Shown here in pieces: positions 1 to 5,620 of a DNA stretch of 5,620 nt. How positions within the stretch are numbered: the stretch's first letter is position 1; every line of letters begins with the position of its first letter. The notes beneath the pieces were generated by a model. It saw only the letters and a program-made list of their open reading frames with translations, made no database searches and was not told where the DNA came from. This DNA comes from SAR324 cluster bacterium. GTDB lineage: Bacteria; SAR324; JACQKK01. The DNA lies in contig JAPUJL010000507.1 in the NCBI GenBank assembly GCA_027296185.1, positions 1 through 5,620 of the forward strand. Reading direction: 5' to 3'. Made by a program: the position numbers and the translations under genes.

Positions 1-49
1 CGGCCACCCGGCGACCGCGCTTCAGGCGATTGCACAGTCGACTGGGGAA

Positions 50-94
50 TGGCCGGCCGTGGCTTGGCCGGCCGTCGCATGGCCAACCGCGGCC
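50..94. repeat. 15-bp direct repeat, about three units
   Basis: Three copies at an exact 15-bp spacing begin at 50, 65 and 80. The core TGGCCGGCCGT is identical in the first two units and decays to TGGCCAACCGC in the third. The block ends 25 bp before the preferred kinase start at 120. All three forward frames are open through it, so in translation it would read as a pentapeptide repeat (for example WPAVA, WPAVA, WPTAA in frame 2). It may be the degenerate tail of an upstream gene or non-coding spacer; the window edge prevents a decision. Confidence 0.6.
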
Positions 95-119
95 TTTCGG
101 AGCCGGCACGAACAGCGAG

Positions 120-1181
120 ATGAACCCACCGCCCGCCAACCTCCTCGACTTCGCCGCTCGAGCCCTGGGCGTGCGGCCCTCCCGCTGGGAACGGATGGCC
201 GGGGGCGGCTCCGACCGGGAGTTTCACCGGCTCTGGGCGGGAGAAGCCAGCTACGTGGCCGCCCTGTGCGCCGACCGGGCCGAGTGCCAAGCCTTCGTGG
301 GATGGACCCCCCACTTCCGGGCGCGGGGCATTCCCGTGCCGCAGCTCTTCGGAGAACGGCTGGACGAGGGGCTGTACCTGATGGAGGACCTGGGACCCGA
401 GACCTTGCGCGACCGCCTGGTGGCCCTGGGCGAATCGCCGGATGGGCGGGAGCGCAGACTGGCAGCCCTGGAGACCGCCGTGCGCTGGCTTCCGCGAATT
501 CAGGTACAGGGCGGGGAGGGGCTGGATTACCGCCTCTGCCCGGAAGAGCCCATCATGGGGTCCGCCACCTACCGCGCCGACATTCGACTGTTCCTCGACC
601 GGTACGTGGCGGTGCATGCGCCCGCTTCCATGCCCGGCGCTCGCGTCCGCGCGGCGCTGGAGGCACTGGTGGATCGGGCGGCGGCCCTGGACACGACCCA
701 TTTCTGTTACCGCGACTTCCAGACCCGCAACATCATGTGGCGGGAGGAAGCCCCGGTGTTTCTCGATTACCAGTCCGGGCGCCAGGGGCCGCTGGTATAC
801 GACCTGGCCTCGATCCTGTACAGCCCGGACAGCCGCCTGGACGACGCCGGGCGGGAGCGGCTGATCGGCGCCTACCTGGAGGCGCTGGGCGAATGCCGCA
901 TTCGCGTGGAACGCGGCGAGTTCCTGGCGGCGTTCTTTCCGATGGTGCTGCTGCGGCGGTTCCAGGCCCTGGGGGCCTATGCCCGCCTGGCCGCGGACAA
1001 GGGCAAGGTCCATTACCTGGACAAGGTTCCCGCGGCACTGGCCGATTTGCGGAGCCTGTTGGCCGACGGCCGCATCGGCGGCGAATCGCCCGCCCTGCGC
1101 GATTGGCTGGGGGATGTCCTGGCCGCCGCGCCCCGCTCAGCCGCCCCTCCGAACCGCGGGCCCGAGCGCGATTCCGCCTGA
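120..1181 (+). CDS. AmgK-like sugar kinase, aminoglycoside phosphotransferase fold (COG3178)
   Basis: This is a predicted cytoplasmic ATP-dependent small-molecule kinase of 353 residues, close to the roughly 340 usual for AmgK. AmgK phosphorylates the anomeric carbon of MurNAc/GlcNAc in peptidoglycan recycling. Visible are a Gly-rich nucleotide loop (GGGSDREF, about 28-35), a hinge YLMEDLG (86-92), and the catalytic loop CYRDFQTRNIM (196-206) with Asp199 as base and Asn204 as metal ligand. The Mg-binding motif is FLDYQSG (Asp216), followed by YDLAS. The C-terminal helix LLRRFQALGAYARLA and the following KVHYLDKVPAAL match COG3178 members. The ATG at 120 is preferred over a TTG at 30 because the added 30 residues are repeat-encoded and low in complexity; its ribosome binding site is weak. 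It is followed after 12 bp by the dehydratase-like gene. No murU-like nucleotidyltransferase is visible, so the substrate is open. The fold and family are confident; the AmgK activity is inferred. Confidence 0.87.
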   Translation: MNPPPANLLDFAARALGVRPSRWERMAGGGSDREFHRLWAGEASYVAALCADRAECQAFVGWTPHFRARGIPVPQLFGERLDEGLYLMEDLGPETLRDRLVALGESPDGRERRLAALETAVRWLPRIQVQGGEGLDYRLCPEEPIMGSATYRADIRLFLDRYVAVHAPASMPGARVRAALEALVDRAAALDTTHFCYRDFQTRNIMWREEAPVFLDYQSGRQGPLVYDLASILYSPDSRLDDAGRERLIGAYLEALGECRIRVERGEFLAAFFPMVLLRRFQALGAYARLAADKGKVHYLDKVPAALADLRSLLADGRIGGESPALRDWLGDVLAAAPRSAAPPNRGPERDSA

Positions 1182-1185
1182 GAAG
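1180..1185 (+). promoter_or_regulatory. Ribosome binding site of the enolase-superfamily gene
   Basis: GAGAAG overlaps the kinase TGA stop and sits 8 bases before the ATG at 1194. This suggests translation of the second gene is coupled to the first. The match to the consensus is only moderate. Confidence 0.45.
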
Positions 1186-1193
1186 CCGACGTC

Positions 1194-2345
1194 ATGCAAG
1201 TGAACCGTGTCACCCCCTATCTGATCCACCCCGGCTGGGGCAAGAACTGGCTCTACGTCAAGGTGGAGACCGACGAGGGTCTGACCGGCTGGGGCGAGGC
1301 CTACACCCAGATCGACCGGGACACGGTGGTCAGTGCCATGGTCGATGAGCTGGGGCGGCATCTGCTGGGCCGCGACCCGTTCCACATCAAGCAGTTCACG
1401 GCCATGGCCTTCAACGACTTCGCCCTGCGGCGGGGCTCCCTGGAGTTCTATTCCGCCCTCAGCGGGATCGAGATCGCCCTGTGGGACATCGTGGGCAAGG
1501 CCGCGGGTCAGCCGGTGTACAACCTGCTCGGCGGGCCCTGCCGGGACCGCATCCGCGTGTATGCCAACGGCTGGTACAAGGGCGCCCGGACGCCCGCCGA
1601 TCATGCCCGGGCGGCCGAGGAAGTGGTGGCAGCGGGGTTCGGCGCCCTGAAGTTCGACCCCTTCCCCGGCCCCTTTCGATCCCACATCTCCCGGGCGGAC
1701 GAGGACTTCGCCGTGGCGTGCGTGGCCGCCGTGCGCGAGGCGGTGGGGCCGCGGGTGGACGTGCTGGTCGAGGTGCACCGCCGGCTCGCTCCCGTGCACG
1801 CCAAGCGGGTGGCCGCGCGCCTGGAGCCCTACGATCCTTTCTGGTTCGAGGAGCCCTGCCCGGCGGAAAACCTGCCGGAGATCCGCGAGGTGCGCGCCTC
1901 GACTCGAATTCCGATCGTGACGGGAGAGGCGCTGTACGGCAAGGCCGCCTTCCGGGCGGTGTTCGAACTGGGCGCGGCGGACATCGTCAACCCGGACGTG
2001 GCGAACACCGGCGGCATCCTGGAACTGAAGGAGATCGCGGCCATGGCCGAACCGTACCAGGTGGCCGTTTCGCCCCACAATTTCAACTCGACCGCCGTGG
2101 GCCTCGCCGCGACCCTGCACGCCTCGGCGGTCATGCCGAACTTCCTCATCGCCGAATACTTCACCCCCTTCGAGGAAGTCTCCCGCGAGCTGGCCCCCAA
2201 CGCCCCCGTGCCCGAGGGCGGCTATCTGGCCCTGCCGACGGGGCCCGGGCTCGGCATCGCCATCGACGAGGAAGCCCTCGCCCGGCACGCCTACCGGCGC
2301 TTCCCCCAGCGCAGCCTGCCGACCTTCCGGGACGAGCGGAGCTAG
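1194..2345 (+). CDS. Mandelate racemase/muconate lactonizing enzyme family protein, galactonate dehydratase-like
   Basis: A full-length 383-residue enolase-superfamily enzyme. These enzymes abstract a proton alpha to a carboxylate, and many members with this layout dehydrate sugar acids. The N-terminal capping domain includes WLYVKVETDEGLTGWGE (19-35) and the helix GIEIALWDIVGKAAGQPVYNLLGG (91-114). In the barrel I see Lys153 in ALKFDPF, Glu193 and His195 in LVEVHRRLAP, Glu219/Glu220 in FEEP, Glu245 in TGEALYG, Asp268 in NPDVANTGG and His295 in SPHNF. Glu193, one Glu of FEEP and Glu245 are the likely Mg ligands. His195 corresponds to the galactonate dehydratase general acid and Asp268-His295 to its His-Asp dyad. 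The racemase KxK motif is KxD here, which argues against mandelate racemase activity. It is cytoplasmic and probably cotranscribed with the upstream kinase. The superfamily is certain; the substrate is not, and D-galactonate, another aldonate or an anhydrosugar acid are all possible. Confidence 0.93.
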   Translation: MQVNRVTPYLIHPGWGKNWLYVKVETDEGLTGWGEAYTQIDRDTVVSAMVDELGRHLLGRDPFHIKQFTAMAFNDFALRRGSLEFYSALSGIEIALWDIVGKAAGQPVYNLLGGPCRDRIRVYANGWYKGARTPADHARAAEEVVAAGFGALKFDPFPGPFRSHISRADEDFAVACVAAVREAVGPRVDVLVEVHRRLAPVHAKRVAARLEPYDPFWFEEPCPAENLPEIREVRASTRIPIVTGEALYGKAAFRAVFELGAADIVNPDVANTGGILELKEIAAMAEPYQVAVSPHNFNSTAVGLAATLHASAVMPNFLIAEYFTPFEEVSRELAPNAPVPEGGYLALPTGPGLGIAIDEEALARHAYRRFPQRSLPTFRDERS

Positions 2346-2414
2346 TCGGCCCCGAGCGGTGGGGTGCGTGGGCCTGATACGTCGTGACGTCTGGCACCAT
2401 TGCCGCCTGGGCCG
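2346..2414. other. Spacer between convergent genes, no clear terminator
   Basis: These 69 bp separate the stop codons of the two converging gene groups. Only weak structure is visible: a CCCC/GGGG 4-bp stem at 2350-2364, the small palindrome ACGTCGTGACGT at 2379-2390, and GGCA-CCAT-TGCC at 2393-2404. None has a following T tract on either strand, so I do not call an intrinsic terminator. Confidence 0.5.
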
Positions 2415-2996
2415 TTACTGGGCGGGCAGGTTGCGCAGGTAGTGCTCGTAGACCAGGAGCATGCGCTTGGCGCCGTTGCTCAGGTGCCGGGAGGAAAAGG
2501 TGGCGCCGTAGATGCGGCGGATGTCCTGGTTGATGCGGATGGGGTCCGCCAGGGTCTTGTCCACGAGCTGGTCCTTGAAGCGGGGAAAGCGCACCATGTT
2601 CCCGATCTTTTCCCGGTAGACCATGATTTCGACGAACCCGATGCGCGCTTCCGGATGCTCGACGCGGATGATGTAGGTGATGTACCGCTTCATCCCGATC
2701 ACGTTGTCGATGCAGGCATAGGAGGTGACCTGGCCGTCCCGTTGGCCTTGGTAACATTCCATCACCTTGGGGTTCAGCTTGAGCCCCGTCTCCTTGTGAA
2801 CGACTGCGGTCAGCTCGGGCGCGAAATTCAGCGCCACGGGCACCCGCTTCTCGCCGTCGGGGAAGGCATGATCCAACGCCTCCTCCCGGGTCGCGTACTC
2901 CCAAGGCTGTGCCTCTATCGAGGCCGCGGCTAATGAAAGCAGCACGGAGAGCTGCACGGCCAGCCACAAGAGGCGAACGGGAACAGCGAACTTCAT
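2415..2996 (-). CDS. Exported FMN-binding (FMN_bind) domain protein
   Basis: A small 193-residue protein. Residues 1-29 form a Sec-type signal peptide: Lys2/Arg8, a Leu/Ala-rich core, and likely cleavage near residues 25-29. The mature part resembles FMN_bind (PF04205) domains, as in RnfG/NqrC and related extracytoplasmic flavoproteins. Evidence is the ACIDNVIGMKRYITYIIRVE stretch (94-113), the strand FVEIMVYREKIGN (121-133), FKDQLVDKTL (140-149), and the C-terminal GATFSSRHLSNG (164-175), corresponding to the SGAT-type motif whose Thr receives FMN from ApbE. Thr166 would be the attachment residue, but Tyr163 replaces the usual Ser. The ATG at 2996 is chosen over a longer frame from 3173 because it opens on the signal peptide and has AGGA 9 bases upstream; the longer frame begins in low-complexity sequence. 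It lies 213 bp downstream of DUF1501 on the same strand, so it may share a transcript or have its own promoter. A role in electron transfer outside the cytoplasm is inferred. Confidence 0.82.
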   Translation of the reverse strand: MKFAVPVRLLWLAVQLSVLLSLAAASIEAQPWEYATREEALDHAFPDGEKRVPVALNFAPELTAVVHKETGLKLNPKVMECYQGQRDGQVTSYACIDNVIGMKRYITYIIRVEHPEARIGFVEIMVYREKIGNMVRFPRFKDQLVDKTLADPIRINQDIRRIYGATFSSRHLSNGAKRMLLVYEHYLRNLPAQ

Positions 2997-3005
2997 GGGT
3001 CGGGT

Positions 3006-3009
3006 TCCT
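3006..3009 (-). promoter_or_regulatory. Ribosome binding site of the FMN_bind gene
   Basis: The minus strand reads AGGA here, within GAGGCAGGAA, 9 bases before the ATG at 2996. It decides the start in favour of the signal-peptide ATG. Confidence 0.5.
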
Positions 3010-3028
3010 GCCTCACAATTGTTTCGGT

Positions 3029-3066
3029 GGGTCTTGGGGTTTCGGGGGGTTTGGGTGGGTTTCGGG
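3029..3066 (+). other. G-tract cluster, potential G-quadruplex
   Basis: Six runs of three or more G lie on the plus strand at 3029-3031, 3036-3039, 3044-3049, 3053-3055, 3057-3059 and 3064-3066, with loops of 1 to 4 bases (mostly T-rich). This satisfies the standard quadruplex pattern several times over. It begins 33 bp upstream of the FMN_bind start, on the template strand of that gene, so a transcript would carry the C-rich complement. Folding is a prediction only. Confidence 0.6.
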
Positions 3067-3209
3067 CGGCTGCTTCGCGGCCACGGGTGGAACGCCGCCC
3101 GCCCGCCGCCCCCCCGGGAATGGATCGAAGCGCCGTGGCGGGCAACGCCCGGCCGGAAATCGCTCTCGGTCAACCCGTGCCGCCCGCCCCAGAGGCGCTG
3201 CCGCGGGCC

Positions 3210-4457
3210 CTAGGCGAACATGGGGAAGGGCTCGAACTCTCCGCCGAGCAGTTCCGGGGCGGCCTTGTAACCCAGCCATCCGTCGATGACCGTGGCGTAC
3301 ACCCGCCGGAAGTCGGTCGTGAACACCAGATTGTCGCCTTCGTCCAAATCGGTGAGGCTGGGCGGATCGCCGTAGTGGCCGCCCCGCACCGGCTTGCCCG
3401 CCACGAACATCAGACCCGCGGCCCCGTGATCGGTGCCCAGGTTGGTGTTCTCGGGCACCCGCCGGCCGAACTCGGAGAAGAGCAGCACCACGACGTCGTC
3501 GGCGCGTCCGATGCGCTCCATGTCGCGCAGGAACCCGGACACCGCGTCGGAGACGTAGGTCAGCAGCCGCCCGTGAAGGTTGGCCTGGAACACGTGCGTG
3601 TCGAACGCGTTGTTGCGCACGCCGGTGTAATAGAGCCGGGTGGGCATTCCCGCCTCGATCAGAGCGGCGACCTTGTCCAGATCGTAGGAGACGATGCCGT
3701 AATCCACCGGAGAGCGGTAGCGGGACCAGGCGTCCTTCACCAGCAGCGATGCGTCCTTGGCGCTCTGGGCGATCTCGTGCAGGAACCGCCGCGAGGGATT
3801 GGCGGAGTGTGCGCCGCCGCCCGCCCTGTCGAAGATCGGGCGCTCCTGAAAGAAGCCCTCGCGGGCGAACTTGTCGGGCTCGTCGAACACCACCGGCACG
3901 TGGTCCCGGCTGCGCACCGCGAGGGACTGGGTCGCGGCCACGTTGATCATGGCATTCCGCGTGCCGGCGGGCAGCATCGAATCGGCCAAGCGGCCCATCC
4001 AGCCGTATTCCGAGCCGCTATTGGGGGCTGCGGTGTGCCAGTAGGCCATCGAGGTGAAGTGGGAGAATGAGGGGTTCTCGTACCCGCAGCCGTGAACGAT
4101 GCCCAGCCGGCCGTCCTTGTACAGCCGCTCGAAACCCGCCATGCCGTCGTTGAGCCCGAAGTGATCGTCCAGCTTTCGCAGCCGACCGGGCCGGATGCCC
4201 AGGTTAGGCCGCTGGCGGTAGTAGGCATCGTCGCCGTAAGGCACGACGGTGTTCAGGCCGTCGTTGCCCCCGGAGACCTCGAACACCACGAAAATCCGCT
4301 CCGACTCCCCGCCCTGCGCGGCCAGGGCGGAGGCCACCCGTCCGAACATCGGCGGCAGGGGCGCGGCACTCAGGCCGGCCACGCCCAATCCGTACAGGCC
4401 GGCCCTGAGCAGGTCGCGGCGGGTCATGCCCCGCGGCAGGATCGATTCCTTCTTCAT
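3210..4457 (-). CDS. DUF1501 family protein, Tat-exported
   Basis: A complete 415-residue protein. The N-terminus carries a twin-arginine signal: MTRRDLLRAG (11-20), a hydrophobic stretch to about 36, and ASALAA with likely cleavage near 46-47. It is therefore expected to be exported folded. Family hallmarks are FEVSGGNDGLNTVVPYGD (59-76), YYRQRPNLGI (79-88), HGCGYENPSFSHFTSMAYWHT (122-142), FDTH (285-288), LLFSEFGRRVPEN (325-337), GTDHGAAGLMFVAG (341-354), GGHYGDPPSL (359-368) and DFRRVYATVIDGWLG (382-396). DUF1501 belongs to the alkaline phosphatase/sulfatase-like fold; its Asp/His residues suggest metal binding, but no reaction is established for the family. The ATG at 4457 is chosen for the GAGGA site 4 bases upstream; ATGs at 4490 and 4424 are less well supported. 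The upstream DUF1800 gene is its usual partner, encoded in the same direction 86 bp away. A 20-codon ORF in the gap overlaps this start by ATGA. Confidence 0.93.
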   Translation of the reverse strand: MKKESILPRGMTRRDLLRAGLYGLGVAGLSAAPLPPMFGRVASALAAQGGESERIFVVFEVSGGNDGLNTVVPYGDDAYYRQRPNLGIRPGRLRKLDDHFGLNDGMAGFERLYKDGRLGIVHGCGYENPSFSHFTSMAYWHTAAPNSGSEYGWMGRLADSMLPAGTRNAMINVAATQSLAVRSRDHVPVVFDEPDKFAREGFFQERPIFDRAGGGAHSANPSRRFLHEIAQSAKDASLLVKDAWSRYRSPVDYGIVSYDLDKVAALIEAGMPTRLYYTGVRNNAFDTHVFQANLHGRLLTYVSDAVSGFLRDMERIGRADDVVVLLFSEFGRRVPENTNLGTDHGAAGLMFVAGKPVRGGHYGDPPSLTDLDEGDNLVFTTDFRRVYATVIDGWLGYKAAPELLGGEFEPFPMFA

Positions 4458-4516
4458 CGGGTCCTCGTTTCGTTTCGATTGCGTTTCCATGCCCGTGAAC
4501 GTTCGCTTTCGGCCAT
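4454..4516 (-). CDS. Possible 20-codon ORF coupled to DUF1501
   Basis: A short ORF begins with ATG at 4516 after a GGGGA site (minus strand, 4521-4525, spacing 4). It encodes 20 residues, six of them Arg, and ends with TGA at 4456-4454, sharing ATGA with the DUF1501 start. It is in the same frame as the DUF1800 gene, whose own TGA at 4546-4544 lies ten codons upstream. It could be a coupling mini-ORF, the remnant of a longer DUF1800 tail, or chance. No family is recognised. Confidence 0.25.
   Translation of the reverse strand: MAESERSRAWKRNRNETRTR
4462..4466 (-). promoter_or_regulatory. Ribosome binding site of DUF1501
   Basis: The minus strand reads GAGGA 4 bases before the ATG at 4457, the best site in this stretch. 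It supports that start over the in-frame ATG at 4490, which has no purine-rich site before it. Confidence 0.65.
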
Positions 4517-4543
4517 AGTTTCCCCACCGGCAATGGGATCGGC

Positions 4544-5620
4544 TCAGCCCAGCTGATATTCCGGCGCGCTCATGATCAGGTGCACGAGCAGCCGCAGGGG
4601 ATCTTCCAGGTAGGATACCGCCCGGCGAATGTCGCCGGTGCCCAGCTCCCCATCGAGGAAGTCGATCAGCACGATCCGGTCGGGTCCGTCCACGGGCACC
4701 AGTAGCAGGCGCATCAGGAAGTAATCCACCACCTGCTCGGTACTCTCCAATCCCTCCGCCAACACCATCCCGGTCGGGTCGAGTTGGGCGGTGTGGCGCG
4801 GGATCGGTTTGACCCGCTGAATCGCCATCTGCCACCCGCGGTAGCTGCCGAAGCGGGTATTGAAGTCCTCGTCCCGGTCGGCCATGACGTTGGACATGGC
4901 CATCGTCTCGCCGTCTCCATCGCCATTGCCGGTCTCCGGGACGGTCGCCGTCGAGATGTCCATGCCCCGCGCGATCTTCCGGTTCACCAGGCGGATCGTC
5001 TCGTCGCGGGGGAAGCGGTCGTGGGCGATGAAATTGATGTCCGGATAGACCACGTTGCGCGCGAAGTTGCCCCGCTCCAACAGTAGCCCAGGAGTGATCC
5101 AGCTCCGCCCGTGCGCCCAGCCGGCCACCGTAGGCGGGTGGAACAGGTGCTGGCCCAGGGCTGCGGTGGAGTCGTTGAAGTCCGGCACGCCCGGCACCTC
5201 GCTCAGGCCCAACCGCTTGTAGGTGGAGATGGCCACCTGCACCGGGCTCTTGATGTGGGTGCCGAAGGAAGGCTCGCTGTAAAAGTCCTTCGAGAGCAGG
5301 ATCGTCCGCAGCAGCGGGGCGATCTCGTACCCGCTGTCCCGGAAGATGGCACCCAGGCGCCTTTGCAACTCCGGCGAAAGTTCCTGCCGCACCAGGTAGC
5401 GATAGATCTTACCGGCCAGGTACTCGGCGGTAACGGGCTGGTCGAGGATGATGTCGATCGCATCCACCCCGTCGAATGGGCCGGTGCGGCCCAACAATCT
5501 CTTGTCCGTCTCGTCGTGCTCGGCGTCGTTTACGACGAAGGTCAAGCCCTTGTAGTTCCATCCGGTGAAGGCCCGGGCCGCCTCGCGGATATCGGTCTCG
5601 GTGTAATTGCCCACGCCCAT
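4544..5620 (-). CDS. DUF1800 family protein, C-terminal part (5' end outside window)
   Basis: The visible 358 residues are the C-terminal majority of a DUF1800 protein; the family usually runs well over 400 residues. The first visible codon is an ATG, but MGVGNYTETDIREAARAFTGW is an internal family motif normally preceded by a long helical N-terminal region, so the gene is partial. Other family marks (numbered from the first visible residue) are the KRLLGRTGPFDGVDAIDIIL segment (40-59), AEYLAGKIYRYLV (65-77), IAPLLRTILLSKDFYS (100-115), IKSPVQVAISTYKRLG (123-138), LGQHLFHPPTVAGWAHGRSWITPG (155-178) and the terminal LVHLIMSAPEYQLG. A Gly/Asp-rich loop GNGDGDGE (231-238) lies within a less conserved stretch (about 220-290). 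DUF1800 is of unknown biochemical function and is typically encoded beside DUF1501, as here, suggesting joint action in the envelope. The signal sequence, if any, lies outside the window. Confidence 0.92.
   Translation of the reverse strand: MGVGNYTETDIREAARAFTGWNYKGLTFVVNDAEHDETDKRLLGRTGPFDGVDAIDIILDQPVTAEYLAGKIYRYLVRQELSPELQRRLGAIFRDSGYEIAPLLRTILLSKDFYSEPSFGTHIKSPVQVAISTYKRLGLSEVPGVPDFNDSTAALGQHLFHPPTVAGWAHGRSWITPGLLLERGNFARNVVYPDINFIAHDRFPRDETIRLVNRKIARGMDISTATVPETGNGDGDGETMAMSNVMADRDEDFNTRFGSYRGWQMAIQRVKPIPRHTAQLDPTGMVLAEGLESTEQVVDYFLMRLLLVPVDGPDRIVLIDFLDGELGTGDIRRAVSYLEDPLRLLVHLIMSAPEYQLG

Larger units (their letters stand above)
2997..3209. other. 213-bp intergenic region, DUF1501 to FMN_bind
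   Basis: I see no gene here. It contains the FMN_bind ribosome binding site, the G-tract block, a GC-only hairpin at 3139-3151 (CGGGC-AAC-GCCCG) and a GC-rich stretch around 3100-3120. The hairpin lies about 60 bp after the DUF1501 stop but has no T tract in the direction of transcription. Forward frames across the region are open only because of base composition. I cannot place a convincing -35/-10 promoter pair for the FMN_bind gene. Confidence 0.5.

Noticed and set aside
59..1348. 429-codon plus-strand frame overlapping the kinase
   Set aside because: The translation is Arg/Gly/Pro-rich and low in complexity. The overlapping frame carries clear kinase motifs.
1137..2288. 383-codon open frame on the minus strand
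   Set aside because: It lies wholly antisense to the well-supported enolase-superfamily gene. Its protein is His/Gly/Arg-rich with no recognisable motif, as expected of a GC-rich shadow.
2379..2390. Palindrome ACGTCGTGACGT as an operator or terminator
   Set aside because: It has 5-bp arms with a 2-base centre between two convergent stop codons. There is no promoter nearby and no T tract, so it is consistent with chance.
3013..3022. AATTGTGAG on the minus strand resembling a lac-type operator half site
   Set aside because: Only a half-site-length match is present, with no symmetric partner and no regulator gene in view.
3139..3151. GC hairpin after DUF1501 as an intrinsic terminator
   Set aside because: The stem is only 5 bp and no T tract follows in the minus-strand direction.
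2997..3173. Longer start for the FMN_bind protein at 3173
   Set aside because: The extra 59 residues are low-complexity, come from the G-tract spacer and would bury the signal peptide.
3027..4070. 347-codon plus-strand frame opposite DUF1501
   Set aside because: It is antisense to conserved DUF1501 motifs and has shadow-like composition. Its first part runs through the G-tract spacer.
4458..4835. N-terminal extension of DUF1501 up to 4835
   Set aside because: It would overlap the DUF1800 coding region for nearly 300 bp and place 126 unrelated residues before the Tat signal. The GAGGA-preceded ATG at 4457 fits the family.

Overview
The window is GC-rich and densely coding. Two gene groups converge on a short spacer at about 2346-2414. 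The DNA is bacterial, and exported proteins with Sec-type and Tat-type signal peptides suggest a Gram-negative envelope. A DUF1800/DUF1501 pair together with an AmgK/COG3178-type sugar kinase fits a high-GC proteobacterium or a related environmental lineage (acidobacterial, planctomycete-like or uncultured). Nothing visible fixes the taxon. There are no rRNA or tRNA genes, transposases, CRISPR arrays or phage genes.

Plus strand, 120-2345: a two-gene operon. The first gene encodes a cytoplasmic small-molecule kinase of the aminoglycoside-phosphotransferase fold, closest in motif pattern to the AmgK (MurNAc/GlcNAc anomeric kinase) family. Twelve bases later comes an enolase-superfamily enzyme of the mandelate racemase/muconate lactonizing group, with galactonate-dehydratase-like acid/base histidines. 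The pair suggests sugar or sugar-acid metabolism, but no substrate can be read from the sequence. A 15-bp direct repeat lies just upstream of the kinase start.

Minus strand, 5620 down to 2415: the C-terminal 358 residues of a DUF1800 protein (its N-terminus lies beyond the right edge), then a Tat-exported DUF1501 protein of the alkaline-phosphatase/sulfatase fold. Next, after a 213-bp spacer, is a small exported FMN_bind-domain protein. DUF1800 and DUF1501 are a well-known but functionally unresolved pair. The FMN_bind protein is the least ordinary member of the group, because it suggests a flavin-carrying electron-transfer partner outside the cytoplasm.

The most useful second looks are four. 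The FMN_bind protein has a non-standard flavinylation motif. The DUF1800-DUF1501 junction contains a 20-codon ORF in frame with DUF1800 that ends in an ATGA overlap with DUF1501. A six-run G-tract block (potential G-quadruplex) lies upstream of the FMN_bind gene. The kinase and dehydratase form an unusual pairing. I see no clearly new defence, mobile or regulatory system here.
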